NCBI GenBank assembly: GCA_031256115.1
Contig: JAIRRF010000093.1
Span: forward strand, 1-12,518
DNA from: Treponema sp.
GTDB taxonomy: Bacteria; Spirochaetota; Spirochaetia; Treponematales; Breznakiellaceae
DNA length: 12,518 nucleotides
Direction: 5' to 3'
The notes beneath the pieces were generated by a model. That model did no database searches, was not told the DNA's origin, and worked only from the letters and a program-made list of their open reading frames with translations. Positions 6,561-12,518 of the stretch are shown here, piece after piece (the stretch's first letter is position 1; the number at the start of each line of letters is the position of its first letter). A program made the position numbers and the translations under genes.

Positions 6561-8817
6561 CTTCTTTTATTTTGGTAAAGTTTCCGCTTTGGTACAAGCT
6601 TAAAAATCTTCTTGTTTGTCCGTTATCAAAACAAACCTTTACAATGGGGCCGTCATCGGTTTCAGAAATATCCATAACTGCGCCGTAACCTTGATCATCG
6701 TGGAAGAGCCTGTCTCCCTGTTTCCAGCGGCCGTCTGAAGAAATTTTTGCCGCCCGAATCAAAGCCGGTTGTTTCAGCCCGGTTTTTCCGGCGAAACCGA
6801 TGGGGGCCTTTCCAATAATCCTTATGGATAATGTATCCAGTTCGTAGAGAAAGCGGGACGGCGTCATTATACTGGTTCTGCCGAACATGCGGCGGAAGGC
6901 GCAGGAACAAAGGTAAAGTTCATCCATAGCCCTGGTGGCTCCCACATAGAAGAGCCGCCGTTCTTCTTCCAGGTCGTCTCCTTCCTTATCTTCCCTTGGA
7001 AAGATCCCCTGTTCCAGGCCGGTCATAATCACCCGTTTAAATTCCAGGCCCTTGGTATTATGCAGGGTGATGAGGGTAACAAAATCGCTGCCGGTATCCT
7101 TGTTTTCTTCTATAGAACGATCCAATTCAATGTGTTCAAGAAATTCCGCAAGTCCTTCTTCTGAAGCCGGATAAAGGCTTGCGGCATTAACCAGTTCCTG
7201 TAAATTGCCCAGCCGCTGGAGGCCGTTTATTTCGTCATGGGTACTATGATATTCCGCCAGGCCCGAATCCTGGATCAGGGAGGCAACACAAACGGATAAT
7301 CCTTCATCTGCACGGATTGGATTTTTGGCAGACCATTTTGTTATTTTTCCTGTTTTTTTGGAGGAGCTTCCCGGTTCAATGTTTTTTGTTTTTTGTTCTT
7401 CCGGAGAAATAAGTTTTTTTGCTTTATCCATAAATGAAGCAAAGATTTCTATACCTGCCGCCGCCTTGGCGGAAAGGGAACAGTTCCGGGCTGCTGCCAA
7501 GAGGCCCCCTTCCACCGGGGGATTGGCATATGCTGATTCAAGGATCTTGTCTTGGGTTGTTCCTCCTATGCCCCGGGCAGGCTTGTTAATAATCCGGCGG
7601 AAGGCTACTTCGTCCAGGGGATTCACCATTAAGGCCAGCAAAGCTAGTGCGTCTTTTATTTCTTCCCGTTCATAAAACTTCAGGGAACCCACAACTTTAT
7701 AGGGAATACCCCGTTTGAGCAGAGCAGTCTCAAAACCCAAAGATTGTGCATTGGTCCGGTAGAGTATTGCCCAATCCGAATATACAGATCTGACAGATCC
7801 TGTACTTTTTCCCTGGATCAAATCGGCGCAATGCGCCGCTTCTTCATCCTGATCAGGAAGGAAAGCCAATTCAGGAAGCTTTCCCCGGCCCCGTTCGGCC
7901 CGGAGGGTTTTTCCCAGCCGGCCCCTGTTGTGATCCACCACCGAGGATGCAAGATTCAGAATAGGTTCGAATGAACGGTAATTCCGTTCAAGTCTGATTA
8001 TATCTGTGCCGGGAAAACGTTCGGGAAACTCCAGTATGTTCCGCACTTCCGCGCCACGAAAACGGTAAATGGATTGATCGTCGTCCCCCACAACACAGAG
8101 ATAGGTTTCCGGCCCTGAAAGTTCGGCAAGTAGTTTGAACTGGGCAATATTGGAATCCTGATACTCGTCAACCATGATAACCTTAAAACGCTCCCGGAAA
8201 CGCCGGGCAAGATCAGGATTACTCCGGAGTATTTCCACCGGCTTTTTTATTAAATCCCCAAAATCCATATTGCCGATTTTTTTTAACCGTTCTTCATAGA
8301 GAGCATAGGTTTTTCTGAATTCCGGACGGTAATCGATCAAATCCAGCTCAGGATCGTCGGGGGAAAGAAAATAATCCTTGGCCCGGGAGATCAACGCCGC
8401 TGTTGTCCTTAGCACTGCCCGGGGGCTTTCTTCGTCGATGGTCCCAAGCAGGGAGACCGTATCGTCTTCGTCGTAGATAACAAAATTGGAATTAAGCCCT
8501 GCCAATACTGCATGACGGCGGAGGAACCATGCGCCAAAAGAATGGAAGGTCCGCATCATGGCGTCCCCGGCCCGGCCGTCGATAAGCCGGGCCCTGGCGG
8601 CCATTTCCCGGGCCGCCTTGTTGGTAAAGGTTACCGCCATGATCGACCGGGGATCGAGCCCCTGTTCCCGGATTAGGTAGGCAATTTTTGTGGTGATCAC
8701 CCTGGTCTTCCCCGATCCCGCTCCGGCCAGGATCAACAGGTTTTTACCACTGTGGAGAACCGCCTCCCGCTGCTCAGGGTTAAGAATTTCCAGATAGGGG
8801 GGAAGATTATCTTGCAT
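6547..8817 (-). CDS. pcrA: ATP-dependent DNA helicase, PcrA/UvrD family (SF1A)
   Basis: This 3'-5' DNA helicase, used in repair and in clearing recombination proteins, is 756 residues from the ATG at 8817 (a TTG nine codons upstream is also in frame). With ATG numbering, the motifs are the Q-motif LNPEQREAV (12-20), Walker A AGAGSGKT (31-38), motif Ia VTFTNKAAREM, motif II VDEYQDSN (216-223), motif III GDDDQSIYRFRGA (244-256), motif IV RNYRS, motif V LHNTKGLEFKRV and motif VI LFYVGATRA. A polar linker rich in K, S and T interrupts domain 2B (KTKNIEPGSSSKKTGK). The last 60 residues (GDRLFHDDQGYGAV...) look like the Tudor-like tail of PcrA. The ATG overlaps the stop of the upstream nuclease-like ORF by 11 bases and has no good ribosome site, which favours coupled translation and this start. 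Confidence 0.93.
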   Translation of the reverse strand: MQDNLPPYLEILNPEQREAVLHSGKNLLILAGAGSGKTRVITTKIAYLIREQGLDPRSIMAVTFTNKAAREMAARARLIDGRAGDAMMRTFHSFGAWFLRRHAVLAGLNSNFVIYDEDDTVSLLGTIDEESPRAVLRTTAALISRAKDYFLSPDDPELDLIDYRPEFRKTYALYEERLKKIGNMDFGDLIKKPVEILRSNPDLARRFRERFKVIMVDEYQDSNIAQFKLLAELSGPETYLCVVGDDDQSIYRFRGAEVRNILEFPERFPGTDIIRLERNYRSFEPILNLASSVVDHNRGRLGKTLRAERGRGKLPELAFLPDQDEEAAHCADLIQGKSTGSVRSVYSDWAILYRTNAQSLGFETALLKRGIPYKVVGSLKFYEREEIKDALALLALMVNPLDEVAFRRIINKPARGIGGTTQDKILESAYANPPVEGGLLAAARNCSLSAKAAAGIEIFASFMDKAKKLISPEEQKTKNIEPGSSSKKTGKITKWSAKNPIRADEGLSVCVASLIQDSGLAEYHSTHDEINGLQRLGNLQELVNAASLYPASEEGLAEFLEHIELDRSIEENKDTGSDFVTLITLHNTKGLEFKRVIMTGLEQGIFPREDKEGDDLEEERRLFYVGATRAMDELYLCSCAFRRMFGRTSIMTPSRFLYELDTLSIRIIGKAPIGFAGKTGLKQPALIRAAKISSDGRWKQGDRLFHDDQGYGAVMDISETDDGPIVKVCFDNGQTRRFLSLYQSGNFTKIKEDEWG

Positions 8818-9220
8818 GTATTTTTGCTTGTATTTGTTCAGCAACGGTTTTGCCGTCTTTATTTTTCACAGCAAGCAGGAATAAACCTTTGCCTTTCATG
8901 TGTTTTTCCCATAATTCACCGATCAAAGTTTTTTCTTTTGTATCCTGGCTGTCTGCAATGTGAGCTCCTTTATATTCAACAACCAAAATACCGTTATACA
9001 ACAGCGCGTAGGCAGTATCGTTATATATGCCAAGAAACGCCGATTTCTTCGATTTGTTTTTGGGCCTCTTCATGGGTGCTTTGGTTTCGGAAAAGAATAT
9101 ATGCGCGGCAAGGTTTTCAAAGGATATATCGTTTTTAATGCGTCTTTCATCGATCCGGCATGGGGTATTGGCGGAGGTTTTGAGGTCGGTTTCCTTTGTT
9201 AGCCAATGCAGGGCGGGCAT
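8807..9220 (-). CDS. Small protein with Res-type PD-(D/E)XK nuclease tail, probably a remnant
   Basis: This is a 137-residue ORF. From about residue 65 on it closely follows the C-terminal nuclease region of Res-like (type III restriction / DEAD-box) helicase proteins: ..IYNDTAYALLYNGILVVEYKGAH, then the DT.EK..IGELWEK segment and GLFLL. The E-x-K of VEYKG and the D of YND fit the PD-(D/E)XK active site, with the usual P before D replaced by N. The helicase part (hundreds of residues) is missing and the first 60 residues are not recognisable. The ORF is in the same frame as the PIN gene upstream, separated only by its TAA and one codon, and its own stop overlaps the pcrA start. It could be a decayed restriction gene end or a small stand-alone nuclease now working with PcrA. 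The active-site residues look intact, so I keep it as CDS. Confidence 0.6.
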   Translation of the reverse strand: MPALHWLTKETDLKTSANTPCRIDERRIKNDISFENLAAHIFFSETKAPMKRPKNKSKKSAFLGIYNDTAYALLYNGILVVEYKGAHIADSQDTKEKTLIGELWEKHMKGKGLFLLAVKNKDGKTVAEQIQAKIHAR

Positions 9221-9223
9221 TGC

Positions 9224-9649
9224 TTAAACCTTTAGTTTTTTTAATAGATTTTCTGGCAGAATTGCTGGTATCAATGAATGATTGTAATCGTCAATATTTC
9301 GGGTAATAATATAATCGGCATTAACCGTTCCTGCACATTCTGCCTGCAAACAGTCTTCAATATCGCTAAAATCATTATCTGCCAGAGCATTTATTATTAA
9401 CTCATTTCCAATTTCTACAATGGAAATAGATCGGCACAAATCCAATAAACGCTGCTTTCGTTCAGAAACTGTGTATATTTTTCGTAAAATGTAAAAAATA
9501 TTGGTTATGCTATGGGCGGCTATAAACGCATTGATTGCTTTTTCCTGAGATCTTTGAATTATCATCTTTGCATATTTTGTAAATGGTTTGCGGTCAACCA
9601 AAAAATCAAGCAGAACATCAGTATCAATTAATACCGCCAAAGCGTTCAT
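9224..9649 (-). CDS. PIN-domain toxin (VapC-like ribonuclease)
   Basis: This 141-residue protein is of normal PIN-toxin length. PIN toxins are Mg-dependent RNases that stop translation. LIDTDVLLDFL (7-17) supplies the first acidic residue D9 in the usual D-T-N/D-V-L-L-D pattern. AHSITNIFYIL (45-55) is the second conserved helix, DNDFSDIEDCLQA (91-103) holds the middle acidic cluster, and IITRNIDDY (114-122) the last. A strong GGAGG at 9660-9656, six bases before the ATG, sets the start. The ATG lies 26 bases inside the antitoxin gene, the classic coupled arrangement. The downstream nuclease-like ORF starts 3 bases after the stop. Confidence 0.88.
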   Translation of the reverse strand: MNALAVLIDTDVLLDFLVDRKPFTKYAKMIIQRSQEKAINAFIAAHSITNIFYILRKIYTVSERKQRLLDLCRSISIVEIGNELIINALADNDFSDIEDCLQAECAGTVNADYIITRNIDDYNHSLIPAILPENLLKKLKV

Positions 9650-9962
9650 CTATTGCCTCCATGAGTTCTTTCTTGTAGTCAAAATCAGGCGGAATTCTTT
9701 TTCTGGGTAATTTCATAAGCCTTTCAAACGCATCTGAGCGTTCTTTATCGCTAATAACTGAACGGTGAGTTCGGACAACTGGGGTATGTTTTTCAACTTC
9801 TTGCACTAATTTGAATATTCTTTCAAAGTTTTCCGTATCTACATTAAACATAATAGCAGCCGGTTTTCCGTTGTTCGTGAGTACAGCCTTGCCGTCTTTT
9901 GCAAGTTTAGACAAAGCAGCCTTTGGCGCTTTACTGAATTCCCGTATTGTCAGAAATTGCAT
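9624..9962 (-). CDS. Phd/YefM-family antitoxin
   Basis: This 112-residue protein should neutralise the PIN toxin and repress its own promoter. Residues 1-45 show the Phd/YefM DNA-binding fold: TIREFSKAPKAALSKL, then GKAVLTNNGKPAAIMFNV (24-41). The charged C-terminal half (residues 55-112) would wrap the toxin. GGAGG at 9972-9968 sits five bases before the ATG. A promoter and inverted repeat lie directly upstream. A partial second copy of this gene's start and control region is found near 11646-11744. Confidence 0.87.
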   Translation of the reverse strand: MQFLTIREFSKAPKAALSKLAKDGKAVLTNNGKPAAIMFNVDTENFERIFKLVQEVEKHTPVVRTHRSVISDKERSDAFERLMKLPRKRIPPDFDYKKELMEAIDERFGGIN

Positions 9963-9974
9963 TTTATCCTCCAG

Positions 9975-10014
9975 TGTCCGATTTTATGGTAGTATCTTGC
10001 CGGACAAGTGTCAA
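9975..10014 (-). promoter_or_regulatory. Promoter and autoregulatory operator of the toxin-antitoxin pair
   Basis: On the minus strand TTGACA (10014-10009) is a perfect -35 box, and 17 bases on TACCAT (9991-9986) is a -10 match of 4 of 6. An inverted repeat TGTCCG/CGGACA (10001-10006 and 9975-9980 on the plus strand) brackets the -10 region, where antitoxin binding would block transcription. The same TTGACA and inverted repeat are kept in the partial copy near 11704-11744. Confidence 0.6.
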
Positions 10015-10114
10015 TGGGAATATTATCTCTTTCTGGTATATAAGGTCAGCAGAGTTTAGAGGTCGGTTTCTGTATGATAAAAATCCGGAAATCTATTTTG
10101 ATTAAATGACTGTT

Positions 10115-10167
10115 ATTCGAAAGTCTGGTTTAATACCCCGCGGCTTGCCGCGGGGAGGTTCATTATG
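10115..10167 (+). repeat. Palindromic element, short (deleted) form
   Basis: A 21-base left end (10115-10135) is followed by the hairpin at 10136-10155, an 8-bp stem CCCCGCGG/CCGCGGGG around CTTG, then a 12-base right end (10156-10167). The left end is an exact reverse complement of 12286-12306, and the right end resembles the reverse complement of 12134-12145. The element therefore looks like the long form at 12134-12306 with its middle removed. It lies in a gene-free gap, and the GC-rich hairpin could also stop transcription. Confidence 0.75.
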
Positions 10168-10170
10168 GTT

Positions 10171-10228
10171 GCAGATAAAAATTTTCCTTGTGACCTTGGC
10201 GTTCTTGGCGCCTTTGCGAGATAAAAAT
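10171..10228 (-). repeat. Dispersed-type small repeat (reads SRKGAKNAKV on minus strand)
   Basis: The minus strand reads LSRKGAKNAKVTRK without a plausible start or longer ORF. The DNA pattern TTGGCGTTCTTGGCGCCTTT resembles a short repeat that I recall seeing, as SRKGAKxAK peptides, at the edges of spurious ORFs in many unrelated bacterial genomes. It is not a gene. The gap 10071-10285 otherwise holds only the palindromic element above. Confidence 0.45.
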
Positions 10229-10285
10229 AGGGGATAAAGTCTTACTAAAATTATCCTCGGTTTATTATTTTGCATCAACGGTTAA

Positions 10286-10336
10286 ATGGTATTTTTGATA
10301 CAGTTTGGAACCTTCGCCCCATTCACATCGCTTCAT
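10286..10336 (-). pseudogene. Copy of the first 17 codons of tag
   Basis: These 51 bases match the 5' end of the tag gene at 11561-11611 at 49 positions. The copy begins at an ATG (10336-10334) 20 bases after the permease fragment's stop, and identity stops exactly after the His17 codon, beyond which unrelated codons lead to a stop. It is a leftover of a duplication or deletion. Confidence 0.9.
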
Positions 10337-10355
10337 ATCCAATAACAAGTTTTTC

Positions 10356-11003
10356 TTATTTGCCGCTTTTTCTTTTGGAATAGAGATCAAATGCGACCGC
10401 TGATAAAAGTACGAATCCTTTTATTGTTTGCTGCCAATCGGTACTGACACCAAGTATTGACATGCCATTGTTCAAAACACCAATAAAAAGGCCGCCGACA
10501 ACCGCTCCGATAACCGTGCCAATACCGCCGGTTACCGCCGAACCTCCGACATAACAGGCGGCAATAGCGTCCAACTCAAAGCCCTGACCGGCTTTCGGAG
10601 TGGCAGCGTTAAGGCGGGCAGCGAAAACTACAGCAGCTATTGATGCAAGAACCGCCATATTTGTGTATATCCAGAACATTACCCATTCGGTTTTGATACC
10701 TGAAAGTTTGGCCGCTTTTATATTCCCTCCCAAAGCGTATATATGGCGGCCCTGTACTGTTTTTGAAGCAACAAACTGATATACAACGATAAAAATCCCG
10801 AGGACAATTAAAATATTAGGAAACCCGCGGTACAGGGCGAATACAATGGTAAAGGCCATAAGTACCGCAGCAATGGCTACAACCCTGAATATCCAGATAC
10901 CGATTGGCAGTACATCAAAATTATATTCTTTTTGTTTTTTACGCCGGAGAATCTCGCTTACTATGATAAGCGTGACAATCGTTACAAAAGTTTTGAGAAT
11001 TAA
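10356..11003 (-). pseudogene. Truncated sugar ABC permease (GguB/MmsB/XylH type), C-terminal half only
   Basis: An open frame of 215 residues runs from just after a TGA at 11006-11004 to the TAA at 10356. It matches the C-terminal half of XylH/GguB-type permeases (normally about 390 residues). Landmarks are the loop YALGGNIKAAKLSGIKT, the ARLNAATPKAGQGFELDAIAA stretch, the GGIGTVIGAVVGGLFIGVLNNGMS block and the ending DWQQTIKGFVLLSAVAFDLY. The N-terminal membrane segments are missing, and no start with a ribosome site exists at the truncated end. ATG at 10859 is an internal Met. It abuts the 3' end of tag and its own 3' end abuts the tag-start copy, so it was carried along in a rearrangement. 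It is a different family branch from the intact permeases at 3757-5898. Confidence 0.85.
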
Positions 11004-11017
11004 TCAGAACAGCCTGT

Positions 11018-11611
11018 TTAGGTTCCTGGCGAAGAAAACTTGGCTTTCATTTCATTTATTTCCCTGTAACGGAAACAACCGGTAATATGATCATTTACAA
11101 TGCCGGTAGCCTGCATATGAGAATACATGATTGTAGCGCCAAGAAAACGAAATCCGCGCCGCTTCATGTCAGAGGCAAGTTTATCCGACAGTTCTGTTCT
11201 GGCAGGCAGTTCATTAATGGCTTTCCATTTTCCGATAATTGGCGTACCTTTGACAAAACCCCAGATATAGGCCGAAAAACTCCCGAATTCTTTTTGAATT
11301 TCCAGAAACCTCTTTGCATTATTGATTGACGCCTCAATCTTAAGCCGGTTACGGACTATTCCGGAATTGGCCAGTAATTGCAATTTTTTCCGCTCAGTGT
11401 AGCGGGCCACTTTCAGGGGATCAAAATCATCATAAGCCTGGCGGTAATTTTCCCGCTTCTTTAAAATTGTAATCCAGCTTAATCCCGCCTGGGCTGATTC
11501 GAGTACAAGGAACTCAAAATGCTTGCGATCGTCAAAAACCGGAACGCCCCATTCTGTGTCATGGTATTTTTGATACAGTTCGGAACCTTCGCCCCATTCA
11601 CATCGTTTCAT
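11018..11611 (-). CDS. tag: DNA-3-methyladenine glycosylase I
   Basis: This 197-residue cytoplasmic base-excision repair enzyme removes 3-methyladenine from alkylated DNA. It keeps the numbering of E. coli Tag almost throughout: zinc ligands C4, H17, H175 and C179, base-binding Y16, E38 and W46, the LESAQAGLSWITILKKRENY block (37-56), and IVNDHITGC near the end. Length is normal (E. coli 187), so the gene appears intact. No ribosome site precedes the ATG; instead a TATAAT box ends 5 bases before it, suggesting leaderless translation. Its stop lies 11 bases from the truncated permease fragment, and a copy of its start lies at 10286-10336. Confidence 0.95.
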   Translation of the reverse strand: MKRCEWGEGSELYQKYHDTEWGVPVFDDRKHFEFLVLESAQAGLSWITILKKRENYRQAYDDFDPLKVARYTERKKLQLLANSGIVRNRLKIEASINNAKRFLEIQKEFGSFSAYIWGFVKGTPIIGKWKAINELPARTELSDKLASDMKRRGFRFLGATIMYSHMQATGIVNDHITGCFRYREINEMKAKFSSPGT

Positions 11612-11616
11612 GTTTT

Positions 11617-11644
11617 ATTATACACTTTGCAGTTTCTTTGTAAA
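11617..11644 (-). promoter_or_regulatory. tag: Predicted promoter of tag giving a leaderless mRNA
   Basis: On the minus strand TTTACA (11644-11639; 5 of 6) and a perfect TATAAT (11622-11617) are 16 bases apart. Only five bases separate the -10 box from the tag ATG, so the start site would fall at or beside the ATG. This fits the absence of any ribosome site. The -35 box lies at the decayed edge of the antitoxin remnant. Confidence 0.5.
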
Positions 11645-11645
11645 A

Positions 11646-11744
11646 CAGCCTTTGGTGCTTTACTGCATTCTCGTATTGTTAGAAATTGCATCTTGACCTC
11701 CAGTGTCCGATTAAATCGGCAGCATATTGCCGGACAAGTGTCAA
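11646..11744 (-). pseudogene. Remnant of a second Phd/YefM antitoxin start with its control region
   Basis: This segment matches 9917-10014 at roughly 85 percent. It contains the ATG (11691-11689), codons for MQFLTIRECSKAPKAV, the GGAGG ribosome site and the inverted repeat TGTCCG/CGGACA (11704-11709, 11731-11736). It also keeps the TTGACA box (11744-11739). After 15-16 codons the homology ends and the frame stops shortly before tag. The rest of the antitoxin and any toxin are gone. The -10 region has changed, so the old promoter is probably weak. Confidence 0.85.
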
Positions 11745-11746
11745 CA

Positions 11747-12133
11747 GAGGCTTATTTCCCCGGAACCAACAATAGGAACATAGCCATATACAGGGCAGTT
11801 TTGAATTTCATCAATGAAAATAAAAATTATTTAAATTTTATTGACTTGCAAATATATATTCCGGACTCAATGTTATTATTTGACAATTTGTCTTTTTCCA
11901 AAGGTTTTTATAAAGAACCAGATCTAAATTATTATGAAAAGAAGTAGAATATATTAAAGAATTAGATAGAAATATAAATTACCATAAGAAATTATTATTC
12001 ATAGAACCTAAATTAGCATCGTTTTGTATTCAGATAATTTTTCTTTAAATGCTTCAAGTGAATGCGATGAGCCACTATACCCTATTCCAAAAGAAAAAGC
12101 ATATACAGATAATATTAATAACATAGCAGAAAA
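11747..12133 (+). pseudogene. AT-rich frameshifted ORF, unrecognised
   Basis: Protein-like reading occurs in three successive frames. Bases 11747-11944 read TEAYFPGTNNRNIAIYRAV... to ..KEPDLNYYEKK. From 11938 the next frame reads KEVEYIKELDRNINYHKK..LFIEPKLA. From 12015 the third frame reads SIVLYSDNFSLNASSECDE..PIPKEKAYTDNINN. The joins suggest two frameshifts in one former gene. No start is visible, because homology to the antitoxin control region ends just upstream, so the 5' end has been lost. At the 3' end the frame runs straight into the palindromic element at 12134. Base composition is clearly more AT-rich than the neighbours, hinting at foreign origin. I do not recognise the family. 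Confidence 0.5.
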
Positions 12134-12306
12134 CAAAATGAGGCTCCCCGAGGCAAGCCTCGGGGTATCTTTAGGCGATGCAAGTTTTGCAGTCGCCTCG
12201 TTCGAGAGGAAGTTTATTAAATCGTCTGGTTTAATACCAAATGCTCCGAAGCGTTGAATTCTTTCAGCCGAGGCAAGCCTCGGGATATTAAACCAGACTT
12301 TCGAAT
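12134..12306 (-). repeat. Palindromic element, long form
   Basis: Three stem-loops lie within 173 bases. They are CCCCGAGG/CCTCGGGG around CAAG at 12146-12165, AGGCGA/TCGCCT with an inner GCAA/TTGC at 12173-12198, and CCGAGG/CCTCGG at 12267-12282. A 13-bp inverted repeat (12224-12236 with 12286-12298) encloses the last of these. The outer 21 bases (12286-12306) are the exact reverse complement of the left end of the short form at 10115-10135. Both strands happen to be open through most of it, which produces spurious ORFs. It was apparently inserted at or near the 3' end of the broken ORF upstream. Confidence 0.75.
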
Positions 12307-12518
12307 AAATTTCCTGGATAAATACATGTTGAATCCTCAATTATTTACCATATTGATAAAAATAGTATTTAACAATTCATCGCTTTTATGCCATGAAAAC
12401 ATGTGCAACTGTACATGCATGGGGAGGCTCTGCCGAGTTTCCCGCCCAAAGTCTTTTTATGACTCAATTATTAGCTATAACAGTCTCGTATTATAACCTA
12501 TGATACCTTCGTATTATA
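12307..12518. other. Gene-free window end with a 10-bp direct repeat
   Basis: No convincing coding region is seen here. The only structure is TCGTATTATA at 12486-12495 repeated at 12509-12518, the last base of the window, giving a 23-bp period that may continue outside. Confidence 0.4.

Larger units (their letters stand above)
9182..10070. repeat. 12-bp direct repeats flanking the toxin-antitoxin pair
   Basis: The 12-mer GAGGTCGGTTTC occurs at 9182-9193 and again, same orientation, at 10059-10070. One copy lies 31 bases past the toxin stop (inside the nuclease-like ORF) and the other 97 bases before the antitoxin start. It may mark insertion or excision of the roughly 880-bp cassette, or be chance. 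Confidence 0.4.

Noticed and set aside
5984..6688. Plus-strand ORFs opposite the aminotransferase-like gene and the helicase end
   Set aside because: Arg/Pro-rich translations with no motifs; shadows of the minus-strand genes.
6547..8844. TTG at 8844 as start of the helicase gene
   Set aside because: It adds nine residues unlike PcrA N-termini; the ATG at 8817 overlaps the upstream stop in a coupling arrangement and gives a normal N-terminus just before the Q-motif.
9050..9150. Alternate-frame segment in the nuclease-like ORF reading HEEAQKQIEEIGVSWHI on the minus strand
   Set aside because: It looks protein-like but is only about 30 codons between stops and has no start; it could reflect an old frameshift but cannot be supported.
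10846..11085. Plus-strand ORF spanning the permease fragment and tag end
   Set aside because: It crosses a rearrangement junction, lacks a ribosome site and is antisense to recognisable coding sequence.
12224..12298. CRISPR-like repeat (two copies of CTGGTTTAATA)
   Set aside because: The copies are inverted, only two, and belong to the palindromic element; no regular spacers and no cas genes.
12008..12340. Minus-strand 110-codon ORF across the palindromic element
   Set aside because: Most of its length is the repeat (reads such as IPRLASA and TPRLASG at the two hairpins); no ribosome site and no recognisable domain.

Overview
The window looks like a chromosomal segment of a mid-GC, host- or gut-associated bacterium. 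The general flavour (CUT2-type sugar transporters, a lipoprotein binding protein, a PcrA-like helicase, many palindromic repeats and toxin-antitoxin debris) suggests a spirochaete of the Treponema group. That assignment is an inference from protein style, not from a marker gene.

Bases 1-5898 (plus strand) are a sugar uptake locus. It opens with the C-terminal two thirds of an FGGY ribulokinase-type kinase. A short regulatory gap follows, holding a terminator-like palindrome, a promoter and an overlapping operator-like inverted repeat. Next comes a complete CUT2 (ribose/xylose/AI-2 type) ABC importer: lipoprotein substrate-binding protein, intercistronic hairpin, double-NBD ATPase and two permeases. 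The binding protein would capture a sugar, the ATPase and two permeases would import it, and the kinase would phosphorylate a ketopentose-like intermediate. The ATPase appears to have one canonical and one degenerate ATP site. The last permease runs antisense into the next gene.

Bases 5769-9962 (minus strand) form a tightly packed, overlapping gene string. In transcription order it holds a Phd/YefM-type antitoxin, a PIN-domain toxin, a short ORF ending in the PD-(D/E)XK nuclease region of Res-like restriction helicases, a PcrA/UvrD-family helicase, and a short protein that resembles both ends of a class III aminotransferase but lacks its PLP core.

Bases 9963-12518 are a plastic region full of rearrangement scars. 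It holds an intact DNA-3-methyladenine glycosylase I gene (tag), an N-terminally truncated GguB/XylH-type permease pseudogene, a 51-bp copy of the start of tag, a second copy of the antitoxin start with its control region, a frameshifted AT-rich ORF, a widespread-looking small repeat, and two copies of a palindromic element. One copy of that element is a deleted form whose hairpin differs by a compensatory base pair. Nothing in the window is clearly a new system. The most interesting items are the palindromic element, the PLP-less aminotransferase-like gene, the nuclease-tail/PcrA coupling and the leaderless-looking tag promoter created inside a decayed antitoxin gene.
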